Below the pieces are notes generated by a model, which saw nothing but the letters and a program-made list of their open reading frames with translations, was not told the origin of the DNA and ran no database searches. This document shows, in pieces, positions 10,491-21,124 of a stretch of 64,000 bases of DNA (positions are counted from its first letter, which is position 1; every line of letters begins with the position of its first letter). Location: positions 18,373-82,372 of the forward strand of contig NZ_FMIQ01000072.1 of the NCBI RefSeq assembly GCF_900095695.1, read 5' to 3'. Position numbers and translations under genes: made by a program. The stretch comes from Hafnia alvei. Lineage in GTDB: Bacteria; Pseudomonadota; Gammaproteobacteria; Enterobacterales; Enterobacteriaceae.

Positions 10491-11420
10491 ATGGAAAAAG
10501 AATTAATATCAGTTTGCGTAGCCTCATATAACTCCGCGTCTACAATATTGGAAACGCTTGAAAGTATACTAGCCCAAACGTATGGCGCTGAGTATATCGA
10601 ACTACTGATTTCAGACGATGCATCAACAGATCATACAGTAAGTGTTGTTGATGAATGGATTCGTGAGCATGAATCAAAATTCAAGCGTTTAATTTTCATA
10701 AAACATAAATATAATGTTGGTGTCACCAAAAACTTTAACTCTTTATGGAAAGCAGCATCGCAGCGTTGGGTAAAAAGTATTGCTGCAGATGATATATTGA
10801 CGCCAGCATGTTTAAAGAAAAATATCGATTTCATGTACGAAAATAATATTGAAAGTGTTATTTTTTCGAAAATGCAAGCGTTTAGTTGCAATGCTGATGG
10901 CACACATCATAATCTTGAGGTATACCCTTCGACTTTTCAACAGAACATTTTACAAAGCGACAGTAAAAGGCTGTATAATTATCTGATTAACGCAGGTGGC
11001 CTAGCTGTAACTCCTTCCTCTTTTATCAATCGCGAATTACTTGCCAAAGTTGGTTTTGCAGATGAGCGATTTCCAATGATCGAGGACTACCCCCTCTGGA
11101 TAAAAATAATTGAGAGTGGTCAGAAGTTTTATTTTTTAAATGAAATTACAGTTAAATATAGAAAAGGAGACTCGGTATCACAATCGACCTCCTTATTATT
11201 TAATATTAGACATTTTTTGCAGCATCTGACAATTGAGCTAATGCTAACAAATAAAAAAATATCTATCTTAAATAAAATAAGGAAGTATATATACACAATG
11301 GCGGTATTATGTGTCTATGTTTTCTTTGATGCAAAACCAAGCATCCTATCGAGGTTTATATATAGACTTGGATTATTAATTAAGCCATATTGGTTAGCTG
11401 ATAGGTTATCAAAAAAATAA
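10491..11420 (+). CDS. Family 2 glycosyltransferase
   Basis: A 309-residue GT-A fold (GT2) transferase. It starts LISVCVASYNSASTILETLESIL and carries SDDASTDH in the nucleotide-binding site, the AADD metal-binding motif near residue 100 and the acceptor-side IEDYPLWIKI (ED motif) near residue 200. A hydrophobic or amphipathic C-terminal tail probably touches the membrane. It has a GGA-type ribosome site just upstream of ATG 10491, 49 bases after wzx. As the only GT2 in the locus it is a candidate for adding a sugar other than mannose, possibly the formamido sugar, but donor and linkage are unknown. Confidence 0.85.
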   Translation: MEKELISVCVASYNSASTILETLESILAQTYGAEYIELLISDDASTDHTVSVVDEWIREHESKFKRLIFIKHKYNVGVTKNFNSLWKAASQRWVKSIAADDILTPACLKKNIDFMYENNIESVIFSKMQAFSCNADGTHHNLEVYPSTFQQNILQSDSKRLYNYLINAGGLAVTPSSFINRELLAKVGFADERFPMIEDYPLWIKIIESGQKFYFLNEITVKYRKGDSVSQSTSLLFNIRHFLQHLTIELMLTNKKISILNKIRKYIYTMAVLCVYVFFDAKPSILSRFIYRLGLLIKPYWLADRLSKK

Positions 11421-11450
11421 TAATAACAGTAATCTTTATGGAGCAATATT

Positions 11451-12698
11451 ATGAATTCCCTGCTTGCTTTGATGCTTTTTATGGCAGTTTTTAATTTTTA
11501 TATACCTAATGTTGGTCCTGCTTTATATATATCAGTGTTCATAAGTTGTACCTATCTTTTTATTCGGGTAAATAAACTCATAGAAAATAGAAGTACAGTT
11601 CTTAATGCACTGCGCTGTTATTTAGTTTATTTCCTCATCCCGTTCATTTTTTTGATTTTTATCATTTCGATAAGAACCATTGCTACAGGTGGAGTAGACT
11701 CTAGCTATGTTTTTTTAATGATAAAATCTTTTATTTTCTGTATTCTGACACTTTCGATTCCTCTAGCAATTTTTTGCTCAAAATATAAATGTAACGATAT
11801 ATTTATTTTTAACAAATATATTTATATTGCCGCTGCAGTTCAATCATTAATAATTATCTGCGCCGTTCTTTTTCCTAGTGTTGGGGAAATTGTAAAAATT
11901 TTTCAGAATAATGACTCTAATTCTTCATCTTTGGTTAGCGAAGGATTACGAGGGATTGCTCTTTCTAGCATGCAGTACTATGGTTTAGCATGTTTTTATT
12001 GCTTGGTTCTCGTTTTTTTGGCAAATGATTTTGTAAACAATAAAGTTTCAATTAGAAATACATCTATTCTATTAATATTGTTGAGTATTTCAGCAATTTT
12101 TGTCAGTCGAACTAGCCTTTTGGGTGTCTTGATATTTTGGGCTTATTTATTAAATCCATTAGCCGGGTTTAGTAAGAGGCGGTCATGTATTTTACTGCTT
12201 GTTTACTCTTTGTTTTTTGTATGCACCCTATTAATGGCTTTGTTAATAGTACCAGACAAAATGATTATAATTACTGAAAAAGTATTGCCATGGGCATTCG
12301 AGTTTATCTATCGGTACCAAGAGAATGGGAGTATTTCTACAGCCTCAACTGATCAATTAAGCCAAATGTATTTTCCACTGAGTGAGTCAACTCTTATTTT
12401 TGGTGATGGCCGTTATGCCGGTCTATCGCAAGGATCATATTACCTAGATACTGATGCTGGTTATATGCGACCAACGCTATTTAGCGGGATTGGTCTTATG
12501 GTAGCTATGCTTCTAGTTTGGTTCTTTTGGTTGAAAAGAATCGCACGCGCTGAAAAAAGTAAGTATTATTTTATTTTTTTATTTATGCTATCTCTTTTAT
12601 TACAGTATAAAGGCGAGTTTATAGTCACAAATTATATCGTTTTGATTGTTATATCTATGCAACTGTTTTTCTCTTTGTTGACTAGAGAGCTTGATTAA
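11451..12698 (+). CDS. wzy: O-antigen polymerase Wzy
   Basis: A 415-residue, very hydrophobic and A+T-rich protein with about ten to twelve membrane segments and one large hydrophilic loop around residues 280-345 (YRYQENGSISTASTDQLSQM, then FGDGRYAGLSQGSYYLDTDAGY). That topology, with a periplasmic loop before the last membrane helices, is the usual signature of Wzy polymerases, which are too divergent for motif-based calls. The position between glycosyltransferases, with wzx in the same operon, supports the call. GGAG lies 8 bases before ATG 11451. Confidence 0.82.
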   Translation: MNSLLALMLFMAVFNFYIPNVGPALYISVFISCTYLFIRVNKLIENRSTVLNALRCYLVYFLIPFIFLIFIISIRTIATGGVDSSYVFLMIKSFIFCILTLSIPLAIFCSKYKCNDIFIFNKYIYIAAAVQSLIIICAVLFPSVGEIVKIFQNNDSNSSSLVSEGLRGIALSSMQYYGLACFYCLVLVFLANDFVNNKVSIRNTSILLILLSISAIFVSRTSLLGVLIFWAYLLNPLAGFSKRRSCILLLVYSLFFVCTLLMALLIVPDKMIIITEKVLPWAFEFIYRYQENGSISTASTDQLSQMYFPLSESTLIFGDGRYAGLSQGSYYLDTDAGYMRPTLFSGIGLMVAMLLVWFFWLKRIARAEKSKYYFIFLFMLSLLLQYKGEFIVTNYIVLIVISMQLFFSLLTRELD

Positions 12699-12710
12699 TG
12701 AGGTCGTGAA

Positions 12711-13850
12711 GTGGACAAAATTTCATATTTGAGTGATAAGAAAAATGGAAATATAAATACCAAGAAAAAAATATGTTTCTTTGCATTGGATATGGTCGAA
12801 AAAGGTGGAATGCAGCGAGTAGTTGTTGAATTAGCCAATAGCATGCAGACTGACTATGAAGTACATATTTTGACATTCCCAAATTCAAGTGGCTATATTG
12901 ACATACCTTATGAGTTTGAAAAGGAAAACATCTTAGTTTCCGAAGTCTGTTCTTACGAAAAATTTTTTATTTTCAATAAAATTAAAAACTATCCTTTAAT
13001 AATAAAAAGTATCAGAGAGTATATTCAAAAAAATAATATCAGCGTATTTCTCAGCATCGGCATGGGCACGGTTGTTTGGTCTTGTCTAGCGCAACTTCGT
13101 TTACCTTGCAAATACATCTGTTGTGATCACACTAGTTTTCTTAGGAAAGAGAGTTGGGCAGTCCGTGGCCGTTTTTTGTCTAGGATTTTTGCGGATAATA
13201 TCGTCGTATTGACTTATCAAGATGCTGAGTCTTGGCGCTGCAGAAAGGTGTCAGTGATCTACAATCCTTCACCTTATGCCGGTGAGCATCATAGGATATT
13301 ATTTAATCCAGAGATTAAAAAGAGAAAAATCATCGCTCTTGGCAGATTTGTAGAGGTCAAAGGTTTTGAACGGTTATTAGATATATGGTATGAGATTGAA
13401 AAGAATAATTGCTATGATTATACTTTGGAAATAGTGGGTGAGGGGCCTTTAGAAAAACATCTTAAAAATATTGTTGATGATAAAAAAATGAAGAACGTTT
13501 CAATCTTACCATTTAAAAAAGATGTGGCGAATTTATACCAGGAGTCAAAAATACAAGTCTTAACTTCATATTTCGAGGGGTTGTCTATGGTGTTGGTTGA
13601 AGGCCAATCATTTTGTCTACCAGCAGTTTCTTACGATATACCCTCTGGGCCTTCAGAAATAATAAAGGATGGTGAGACTGGCTATTTAGTTAAAAATGGA
13701 GACAAAGCAGCATTTGTAGATAAACTGACAACATTGATGAAATATGATGATATTCTAAATAGAATGGCACAAAACTGCTTGGCTGAGCGAGAGCGCTTTA
13801 GTTCGCAGAAAATTCTTCGGAAATGGAAGTCGATATTTGAATCTAAATAA
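12711..13850 (+). CDS. Family 4 glycosyltransferase
   Basis: A 379-residue GT-B retaining glycosyltransferase. The N-terminal domain starts with KICFFALDMVEKGGMQRVVVELANSM and holds a CDHTSF acceptor-site motif. The C-terminal donor domain has KIIALGRFVEVKGFERLLDIW and YFEGLSMVLVEGQSF, the E-x7-E motif. The start is GTG 12711, which follows AGG by about 8 bases; the first 16 residues are polar and precede the conserved core, so a slightly later start is possible. It lies 12 bases after wzy. The GT4 family includes many mannosyltransferases, which fits manC/manB downstream, but the donor is not proven. Confidence 0.83.
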   Translation: MDKISYLSDKKNGNINTKKKICFFALDMVEKGGMQRVVVELANSMQTDYEVHILTFPNSSGYIDIPYEFEKENILVSEVCSYEKFFIFNKIKNYPLIIKSIREYIQKNNISVFLSIGMGTVVWSCLAQLRLPCKYICCDHTSFLRKESWAVRGRFLSRIFADNIVVLTYQDAESWRCRKVSVIYNPSPYAGEHHRILFNPEIKKRKIIALGRFVEVKGFERLLDIWYEIEKNNCYDYTLEIVGEGPLEKHLKNIVDDKKMKNVSILPFKKDVANLYQESKIQVLTSYFEGLSMVLVEGQSFCLPAVSYDIPSGPSEIIKDGETGYLVKNGDKAAFVDKLTTLMKYDDILNRMAQNCLAERERFSSQKILRKWKSIFESK

Positions 13851-13877
13851 AATACGTCAGATAGCTGAGTTATTATT

Positions 13878-14927
13878 ATGAATATTGTTATTTTGTCCAA
13901 TGCTTCTGGTTATGGTGGGAGCGAGCGAACTATAGAAATTATAGCAAAAAAAATCGCTGAGCAGCATAATGTTCATATATATGCCGAGAATAAGAATCAC
14001 TTTAAAGTTTTGTTGGGGCATGGTCTAAGCGTTGATACCACTAAATCTGGTATTCTTGGAATGATTAGCAATTTATATTTTATGAGAAAAAAATTATTAG
14101 AGAGTGATTGCGTCATAGGGAATACTAATAAAGCTGGTTTTTACATTGCTATAATGAATTGTCTGTTTCCTTTTATGCGACGGAAAAGGACTTTGATTTT
14201 TGTTAGAGATTTTCAGTGGCGTTTTTTACGTTTTATACGATTCGCCTTAGGGAATAATGCCAGTTATTGTGTCACTACAAAGGCTGCCTTTGAGTATTTA
14301 CTCAATCAGGGTATCCATTCTGATATTATATCTAACCCGGTAAATTTACCTTCTCATTTAGAGCCAAATCAAAAATCACATCCTCCGATTATATTATGTC
14401 CTGCGATGATATCTAGATGGAAAGGTATTGATTTGTTAATTAGATCGCTTTCGCTTACAAAAAATGACTGTCAGTTGATTGTTATTGGTAACCATGTTGA
14501 TGGAGCCTATCTAAGTGAGCTTAAACTTCTTGTCGAACAACTCGATCTAAATAAAAGAGTCCTCTTCTTAGCATATTCAAAAAACATCGATTCATACTAT
14601 AGTCAATGTACTTTAGTTGTGAACTCATCAATTTCTGATTTTGGCGGACCTGAAACATTTGGTCGAACGATTATTGAAGGGTGGGCTTTCTCAAAGCCAG
14701 TTGTTTCATTTGACTGTGGTGGGCCAAGCTATCTAATTGACAACGGCATAAATGGTTTTCTTGTATCCGAAGGAAATGTAGAAGAGCTTGCATTAACCAT
14801 AGACAATATTTTGTCAGATAATGAACTAGCAAAAAAACTAGGTTTTTTTGGTTACCAAAAAGTCTTATCTGAATATTCTGTCGAAATAATCGTTAATAAA
14901 TTAATTGAAAAAATAAATTCGCAGTAA
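13878..14927 (+). CDS. Family 4 glycosyltransferase
   Basis: A 349-residue GT-B protein. Domain 1 begins MNIVILSNASGYGGSERTIEIIAKKIAE with the glycine-rich acceptor loop. Domain 2 carries PPIILCPAMISRWKGIDLLIRSL and an E-x7-E-type motif GGPETFGRTIIEGWAF, where the first Glu follows a Gly-Pro, a variation from the commoner EGFG form. It ends with an amphipathic tail. It is 27 bases downstream of the previous glycosyltransferase and shares its low G+C content. It is probably one of the mannose-adding enzymes. Donor and linkage are unknown. Confidence 0.83.
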   Translation: MNIVILSNASGYGGSERTIEIIAKKIAEQHNVHIYAENKNHFKVLLGHGLSVDTTKSGILGMISNLYFMRKKLLESDCVIGNTNKAGFYIAIMNCLFPFMRRKRTLIFVRDFQWRFLRFIRFALGNNASYCVTTKAAFEYLLNQGIHSDIISNPVNLPSHLEPNQKSHPPIILCPAMISRWKGIDLLIRSLSLTKNDCQLIVIGNHVDGAYLSELKLLVEQLDLNKRVLFLAYSKNIDSYYSQCTLVVNSSISDFGGPETFGRTIIEGWAFSKPVVSFDCGGPSYLIDNGINGFLVSEGNVEELALTIDNILSDNELAKKLGFFGYQKVLSEYSVEIIVNKLIEKINSQ

Positions 14928-14958
14928 GTATGTTATTGCGTCTAAATAGGATAGGACC

Positions 14959-16029
14959 ATGTTAATTGTTATTGATGCTAGGATGATATGTGCATCAGGA
15001 ATTGGAACTTATATTAAAAATTTGATTAGAGAAATCATAGAGTCAGGTGATGCTAAAATTCATTGCATAATTAGTAATGAGGACCGTGCATTAATTTTAA
15101 GCTTAGGTGTAACAGAATATACTATTTTTAAATCTAAGTATTTCTCACCTCTTGAACAGATCGAATATATTTTTAGATTACCAAAAGGCGATGTTTTCTG
15201 GACTCCTCATTTTAATAGTCCAATGTTTTTACCTCCAAGAAAATACAAAGCAAGAGTCGCAACAATACATGATATGTTTCCTTTTGCATATGGAAATAAT
15301 TTCTCATTTTTTAAGCGGTTTTATATACACGCACTTATTAAAATGACATGCTTGTTAAGTGACAAAATATTTACAGTATCAAACTTCTCTAAAAATGAAA
15401 TAATTAAATATTTGAACATAAACGCTGAAAAAATACACTCATTCCCATTGGGTGTAGATCCGGGTTTTACCTTGGATAGCGTTCAATCACAAAAAAATAG
15501 CAAATATATCCTGTGTGTCGGGAATATTAAACCGCATAAAAATCTTAAGCGCGCTATTATCTCGTTCTTGGATGTTATGGATAATATTCCAGATTATAAA
15601 CTTATTTTAGTTGGAAAGTCTGAAGGCTTCTATTCACCAGAAGTTGGTTTAAGCGATATATTAAAAAATTCTGACAGAGTCGTATTTACTGGCTTTGTTT
15701 CATTTGAAGAACTTAAAGAGTATTACGCCGGTGCATCAGTTCTTCTTTTTCCATCTTTATATGAGGGGTTTGGGTTGCCTATCTTAGAGGCAATGGCATT
15801 TAATCTTCCAATTATTGCCTCTGATAGGGCTTCAATTCCTGAAGTTGGAGGGGATGCGATAGTTTACATCAACCCTGAAGATATATCGGATATAAGTAAA
15901 AAAATACTTGAAGTTGTTCGTGGCAATGCGCAATGTGATATCGCCAGCTATGAACATATTATGTCTAAATTTACTTGGAAAAATTGCGCACAAAATACAA
16001 TAAACGTTATTAAAAATCTTATTGGGTGA
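14959..16029 (+). CDS. Family 4 glycosyltransferase, mannosyltransferase-like
   Basis: A 356-residue GT4 enzyme. The beginning [22 protein letters not shown], the internal [16 protein letters not shown] and FPLGVDPGF, the [20 protein letters not shown] donor-domain motif and [18 protein letters not shown] (E-x7-E) closely resemble bacterial O-antigen alpha-mannosyltransferases of the WbdA/WbdB/MtfB kind. With GDP-mannose genes downstream this is the strongest mannosyltransferase candidate of the set. AGGA stands 2 to 3 bases before ATG 14959. The stop at 16029 is directly followed by the next, frameshifted, glycosyltransferase. Confidence 0.85.
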   Translation: MLIVIDARMICASGIGTYIKNLIREIIESGDAKIHCIISNEDRALILSLGVTEYTIFKSKYFSPLEQIEYIFRLPKGDVFWTPHFNSPMFLPPRKYKARVATIHDMFPFAYGNNFSFFKRFYIHALIKMTCLLSDKIFTVSNFSKNEIIKYLNINAEKIHSFPLGVDPGFTLDSVQSQKNSKYILCVGNIKPHKNLKRAIISFLDVMDNIPDYKLILVGKSEGFYSPEVGLSDILKNSDRVVFTGFVSFEELKEYYAGASVLLFPSLYEGFGLPILEAMAFNLPIIASDRASIPEVGGDAIVYINPEDISDISKKILEVVRGNAQCDIASYEHIMSKFTWKNCAQNTINVIKNLIG

Positions 16030-16033
16030 TACA

Positions 16034-17154
16034 GTGAAAGTTCTTCAAGTCGGGAAATTCTATTATCCCATTATCGGTGGTGTTGAAACCGTAGCATTTG
16101 ATATTACAGAGATGCTTAATCGTAATGGGGTTACGTGCGATGTTTTGTGTACTGATATAGGTAGGAAAAGTAGCGTAGAGTCATTCAATGGCTACAATAT
16201 CTATCGTGCTGCTTCGTTAACAAATATTTTTTCAACCTCAATATCATTAGAGTATATTTTTATACTTAGGAATATAATAGAGAAATATGATATAATACAT
16301 ATTCATTTACCCAATCCACTAGCTAATATTGCATTATTAGCATCGAAGTTGGAAGGAAAAAAAGTTGTCCTGCATTGGCATAGTGATATTATTAAACAAA
16401 AAAAATTATTAAAGCTTTATAGGCCTCTGCAAACTTGGCTTCTTAAGCGTGCTGATGCCATAATCGGCACATCTGAAAAATATATTAGCGAGTCAGAAGA
16501 AATTAAGCCTTATAGTGAAAAATGTATTCCTATCCCAATAGGAATAGATGATTCACGATTGCAATCTGATCCAGATATTGTGAAAAATATTAAAGAAAAG
16601 TATAAAAATAAAAAATAATCCTCTCTCTTGGACGACATGTTTATTACAAAGGGTTTGAATACCTAATTTCAGCGGCAAGTCTATTGGATGAAGGCTTTGT
16701 CGTGTTAATTGGCGGAGACGGACCTTTGCGGTCGGAGTTGCAAAAGCAAATAAATGCAGAGGGTTTGGAAAGTAAGGTTTATTTAGTTGGTAAAATACCT
16801 AATCATGAATTAGGTAGTTATTTCGAAGCTTGCGACATATTTTGTTTGCCATCAATACTTAAATCTGAAGCGTTTGGTGTTGTTCAAATTGAAGCTATGA
16901 GCTTCGGAAAGCCTATTGTAGCAACTAACATTAAAGGCTCAGGTACTAGTTGGGTTAATCAACATGGAGTTAGTGGTTTGAATGTTGAAATACGCGATCC
17001 AATAGAACTTTCCCAAGCAATATGCGCTATTACAAAAAATGAAGAAGTTTATTCGAAGTATAGTTTAGCATCAAAAGCAAGATTTAATAACATATTCAAA
17101 CGAGAAGTGATGTTTGAAAAAATAAAGGAGCTTTATGATTCCCTATCTAAATGA
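16034..17154 (+). pseudogene. Family 4 glycosyltransferase interrupted by a frameshift
   Basis: Two reading frames together encode one GT4 protein. The first (from GTG 16034, preferred over TTG 16022) gives KVLQVGKFYYPIIGGVETVA to a stop at 16616-16618. From base 16615 a frame one base back continues without a gap as KIILSLGRHVYYKGFEYLIS and runs to 17154 with GGDGPL and SEAFGVVQIEAMSF (E-x7-E). The join falls in an A-run (16610-16615), so a missing A restores a protein of about 373 residues. An independent start is possible at ATG 16684 but would lack the acceptor domain. It may be a real inactivation, a phase-variable switch or a read error. It lies 4 bases after the previous gene. Confidence 0.85.
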
Positions 17155-17219
17155 GCTTTTTTAAATAGCGCAATATAAACTCCTAACACTTGTTTTATGC
17201 TGACTTATTGGAAAGTATT

Positions 17220-18635
17220 ATGATACAACCTATAATAATGGCAGGAGGTACTGGTAGTCGCCTTTGGCCTCTTTCTAGAACGCTCCATCCCAAACAATTT
17301 TTATCGTTAATTAGCACTAACACGATGCTGCAAGACACCGTTTCAAGGTTAGACGGTGTTGCTCATGATGATCCTATAATTATATGCAACGAAGATCATC
17401 GATTTATTGTTGCCGAGCAGCTTAGGGCGAAGAATTATAGGCACAATGGGATTATATTGGAGCCTGTGGGAAGGAATACTGCTCCGGCTGTAGCTTTAGG
17501 TGCATTACATGCCATTGCCTCTGGTAATGACCCAATTTTATTTATTCTAGCTGCCGACCATTCTATAACTGATATTGATGCATTTAACCTCTCTGTTAAT
17601 CAAGCTATTAATGAAGCCTCCGAAGGTAATCTAGTTACTTTTGGTATTTCTCCAACTTCGCCAGAAACAGGATATGGATATATCAAAAAAGGTAAGCCTG
17701 TATCTGATTATTCCTTTGCTGTCGACAAATTTGTGGAAAAACCAAATCTGGCTATTGCTCAAAACTATATTGATTCAGGCGATTATTTTTGGAATAGCGG
17801 GTTGTTTATGTTCAAGGCATCAGTCTTTTTGAGAGAACTAGGTAAGTTCAGACCAGACATTCTGTTAGCATGTCAGCGATCGTTTGATAATAGCAAAGAA
17901 GATCTCGACTTTATCCGCTTGGATGAATCTGAATTCAGAGAGTGCAGCGATGAGTCGGTTGATTACGCAGTGATGGAGCATACAGAAAACGCGGTAGTTG
18001 TGCCATTAAATGCCAATTGGAATGACGTTGGATCTTGGTCTGCTTTGTGGGATATAAGCGATAAGGATTTAAATGGAAATAGTTCTCGTGGCGACAATTT
18101 ATTGTTCGAAACATCTAATAGCTATGTGCACTCACAGAGCCGTCTTGTAGCTGCGATTGGCCTAGATAACACGATTATTGTTGAAACAAAAGATGCTGTT
18201 CTAGTTGCTAATAAGAACTCTGTGCAAGAAGTTAAATCTGTAGTGAACGAATTAAAGCGCCTTAATCGACACGAATATATACAGCATAAAGAAGTTTATC
18301 GGCCATGGGGGATGCATGAAGAGATAGCCAATGGAAGTCGTTATCATGTCAAATATGTAATTGTACAACCCGGGAAAAAAATAGATACTCAGGTCCATTA
18401 TCATAGAGCCGAACATTGGATTATCGTATCGGGCACTGCTAAAATTACTAATGGGGATAAGACATTCTTAGTTACTGAAAATGAATCTACGTATATTCCT
18501 GTTGGGGCATTACACTCATTAGAAAATCCAGGGAAAATTCCACTTGAATTAATTGAAATTCAATCAGGCACATATTTGAATGAAGACGATATCGTCCGAT
18601 TTGTAAGTAATGGCATGAGTAAGGAACAGAAATGA
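17220..18635 (+). CDS. manC: Mannose-1-phosphate guanylyltransferase / mannose-6-phosphate isomerase
   Basis: 471 residues from ATG 17220; the frame is open back to ATG 17190, but the family always starts just before [19 protein letters not shown]. The N-terminal domain (1-340) makes GDP-mannose from GTP and mannose-1-phosphate: pyrophosphorylase signature, FVEKPN and the [12 protein letters not shown] motif. The C-terminal cupin (about 350-470, [37 protein letters not shown]) carries type II phosphomannose isomerase activity. Its stop overlaps the phosphomannomutase start by ATGA. It supplies GDP-mannose for the GT4 enzymes upstream. No gmd or fcl is nearby, so mannose is probably used directly. 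Confidence 0.95.
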   Translation: MIQPIIMAGGTGSRLWPLSRTLHPKQFLSLISTNTMLQDTVSRLDGVAHDDPIIICNEDHRFIVAEQLRAKNYRHNGIILEPVGRNTAPAVALGALHAIASGNDPILFILAADHSITDIDAFNLSVNQAINEASEGNLVTFGISPTSPETGYGYIKKGKPVSDYSFAVDKFVEKPNLAIAQNYIDSGDYFWNSGLFMFKASVFLRELGKFRPDILLACQRSFDNSKEDLDFIRLDESEFRECSDESVDYAVMEHTENAVVVPLNANWNDVGSWSALWDISDKDLNGNSSRGDNLLFETSNSYVHSQSRLVAAIGLDNTIIVETKDAVLVANKNSVQEVKSVVNELKRLNRHEYIQHKEVYRPWGMHEEIANGSRYHVKYVIVQPGKKIDTQVHYHRAEHWIIVSGTAKITNGDKTFLVTENESTYIPVGALHSLENPGKIPLELIEIQSGTYLNEDDIVRFVSNGMSKEQK

Positions 18636-20062
18636 TTGTCCAAAAACTAGTTTCTAGAGATGTGATTAATAGTAGTAGTATCTCTTTTGGCACTAGCGGC
18701 GCCCGCGGCTTAGTGGTGGATTTTACACCTCAAGTATGCGCGGCCTTTACTCATGCTTTTGTCGCTGTGCTACGCGATGAATTTGCTGTAACTCAGTTGG
18801 CTCTTGCAATTGATAATCGCCCAAGCAGCTATGCCATAGCGCAAGCTTGCGCTGCTGCCTTACAACAAGTTGGCATTGAGGCGATCTATTATGGAGTAAT
18901 TCCCACGCCGGCGCTGGCCTATCAAGCTATGCAGGATAATATGCCGTGCATTATGGTTACTGGGAGTCATATTCCTTTTGATCGAAATGGCCTAAAATTC
19001 TATCGGCCAGATGGAGAAATTACTAAGACCGATGAGTTAGCCATTCTTGCAATAGAGGCTAAATTCCATGAATTACCACCTCTTCCACAATTAATTGTCA
19101 GTACTCGCGCAAGTGAAACGTATTGTTCGCGCTACCGGTCTTTATTCACCCCTGATTTATTAGCAGGGAAGCGTGTGGGCATCTATGAACACTCCAGTGC
19201 TGGCCGAGACCTATATAAACCATTATTTGAACAGCTTGGTGCAACAGTTATTTCGCTTGATCGAAGTGATGAATTTGTCCCAATTGATACAGAAGCCGTT
19301 TCTCACGCGGATATTGAAAAAGCGAAGCAGTGGTCCTCTTTGTATAGCTTGGATTTTATTTTTTCAACTGACGGTGATGGAGATCGCCCCTTGGTTGCGG
19401 ATGAAAAGGGAAACTGGCTGCGTGGTGATATATTAGGATTGCTTTGTGCTGAGGCATTGAGTATTGAGGCGCTTGCGGTTCCTGTTAGTTGTAATACGGC
19501 GATAGAACTTAGTTATAAGTTTACGTGCGTTGAAAGAACTAAAATTGGTTCCCCTTACGTTATTGAAAAGTGCTCAATGTTATTAGATAAGTACAATTCA
19601 GTAGCTGGGTTTGAAGCCAATGGTGGTTTTTTACTGGGTAGCTCTACTGAGATCAATGGAAAACCATTGGCTGCCTTGCCAACTCGCGATGCTCTTCTTC
19701 CGGCACTAATGCTTCTTGCTTTAGCTAAAAAAAGTAGCATATCGTCTCTGGTTAATGAACTGCCGAAACGCTATACAGACTCTGACCGAATTCAAAATTT
19801 CCCAATACAACGTAGTAAGTCAATTATTGAGCTTGGCATAAAATCACCACAGTTACTTATTGAGAAAATAGGTTTTAATGACTGTAAAGTCAGCTGTGTA
19901 GATAATACTGATGGACTGCGAGTTACATTCGAGAATGGTAATATAATTCATTTACGGCCATCAGGTAATGCCCCGGAATTACGTTGTTATGCAGAATCTG
20001 ATTCGGCTGAAGTATCAAAAGAATATGTCTCTGTATGCCTTAAGAATGTGCAATCTATCTAG
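18632..20062 (+). CDS. manB: Phosphomannomutase-type phosphohexomutase
   Basis: A 476-residue alpha-D-phosphohexomutase, predicted to interconvert mannose-6-P and mannose-1-P for ManC. The four family regions are present but atypical. The phosphoserine loop is [16 protein letters not shown] (Ser112) instead of TASHNP. The metal loop is STDGDGDRP. The sugar loop is FEANGGFL where GEMSG or GEXSG is usual. The phosphate loop is [10 protein letters not shown] where RPSGTEP is usual. The protein also starts with FGTSGARG. This is a different lineage from E. coli CpsG/ManB. Coupling with manC supports the mannose assignment, but glucose or glucosamine phosphate specificity is not excluded. Confidence 0.83.
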   Translation: MIVQKLVSRDVINSSSISFGTSGARGLVVDFTPQVCAAFTHAFVAVLRDEFAVTQLALAIDNRPSSYAIAQACAAALQQVGIEAIYYGVIPTPALAYQAMQDNMPCIMVTGSHIPFDRNGLKFYRPDGEITKTDELAILAIEAKFHELPPLPQLIVSTRASETYCSRYRSLFTPDLLAGKRVGIYEHSSAGRDLYKPLFEQLGATVISLDRSDEFVPIDTEAVSHADIEKAKQWSSLYSLDFIFSTDGDGDRPLVADEKGNWLRGDILGLLCAEALSIEALAVPVSCNTAIELSYKFTCVERTKIGSPYVIEKCSMLLDKYNSVAGFEANGGFLLGSSTEINGKPLAALPTRDALLPALMLLALAKKSSISSLVNELPKRYTDSDRIQNFPIQRSKSIIELGIKSPQLLIEKIGFNDCKVSCVDNTDGLRVTFENGNIIHLRPSGNAPELRCYAESDSAEVSKEYVSVCLKNVQSI

Positions 20063-20097
20063 AAAGAGATTTTTATTTTTATCAGAAGGCGATTTGC

Positions 20098-21000
20098 ATG
20101 AATACTAACCTAAAAGCCGTCATCCCCGTCGCTGGCCTTGGCATGAAAATGCTGCCGGCTACCAAAGCAATTCCTAAAGAGCTTCTACCAATCGTTGATA
20201 TTCCGCTTATTCAGAAGATCGTGAATGAATGCGTAGCTGCGGGTATCAAAGAAATTATTTTGGTCACTAACTCATCTAAAAATGCTATTGAAAACCACTT
20301 CGATACTTCTTACGAGCTTGAAGCTTTGCTTGAGGCACGTGTGAAACGTCAGTTATTGGCTGAAGTACAGTCGATCTGTCCGAAGGGCGTCACTATCAAC
20401 AGCGTACGTCAGCACAAACAACTTGGTTTGGGCCACGCAATTCTTTGCGCCAAACCATTAGTCGGTGACAACCCGTTTGTGGTGGTGCTGCCGGATATCC
20501 TTTTGGACGACTCTACCTATGATGCTTCGAGAGAGAATTTAGCATCGATGGTACAGCGTTTCAGTGAAACTGGCCGCAGTCAGGTACTTGTGCAATCAAC
20601 ACCAATTGAAGAGCTGTCAGAGTACTCGGTGATTAACTGTGACAACGAAGTTCTTGAGCAAGGGCAAACCGCTCGTATGACGTCTATCGTAGAGAAACCT
20701 GAAAATGCAGAAATGTATAACTCAGATCTATCTGCGGTGGGGCGCTACGTTCTGTCTGGTGCTATTTGGCCTATTCTGGAAACTACGGGCTATGGCGCTT
20801 GGGAGCGTATTCAACTTTCTGATGCTATTGCAACAATGTTGCAGCATCTGCCTGTTGAAGCCTATCGCATGGTGGGCAAAGCTTATAACTGTGGTGAGAA
20901 ACTTGGCTATGCTGAGGCGTTTGTCGCTTATGGTCTGAATCATCCATCACAGGGGACTGCATTCAAAAATTGGTTAAAACAACTGCAGAAATCACTTTAG
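20098..21000 (+). CDS. galF: GalF, UTP-glucose-1-phosphate uridylyltransferase-like
   Basis: A 300-residue GalU/GalF family protein. The start [30 protein letters not shown] has GLGM where active GalU has GLGTRM, and the block [30 protein letters not shown] is GalF-like, so I call galF rather than galU. In E. coli GalF is a poorly active paralogue thought to modulate GalU and UDP-glucose levels. The G+C content rises here, so this is the start of the conserved right flank. In E. coli galF sits upstream of the O-antigen genes; here it is downstream, between manB and ugd. Confidence 0.88.
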   Translation: MNTNLKAVIPVAGLGMKMLPATKAIPKELLPIVDIPLIQKIVNECVAAGIKEIILVTNSSKNAIENHFDTSYELEALLEARVKRQLLAEVQSICPKGVTINSVRQHKQLGLGHAILCAKPLVGDNPFVVVLPDILLDDSTYDASRENLASMVQRFSETGRSQVLVQSTPIEELSEYSVINCDNEVLEQGQTARMTSIVEKPENAEMYNSDLSAVGRYVLSGAIWPILETTGYGAWERIQLSDAIATMLQHLPVEAYRMVGKAYNCGEKLGYAEAFVAYGLNHPSQGTAFKNWLKQLQKSL

Positions 21001-21124
21001 GTATTAATTAAGAATGAAATGATTTGTTAAAAGGCTCTCGCGATTTAGAGTTCGTTAGATATATTACTGATTTTTTAATATATTATTCGATACCTTAACA
21101 ATTCATTTTTTCAGAGAAATTTTC

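Noticed and set aside
20098..21000. Calling this gene galU
   Set aside because: The GLGM motif in place of GLGTRM and GalF-like blocks, plus the O-antigen border position, favour galF.
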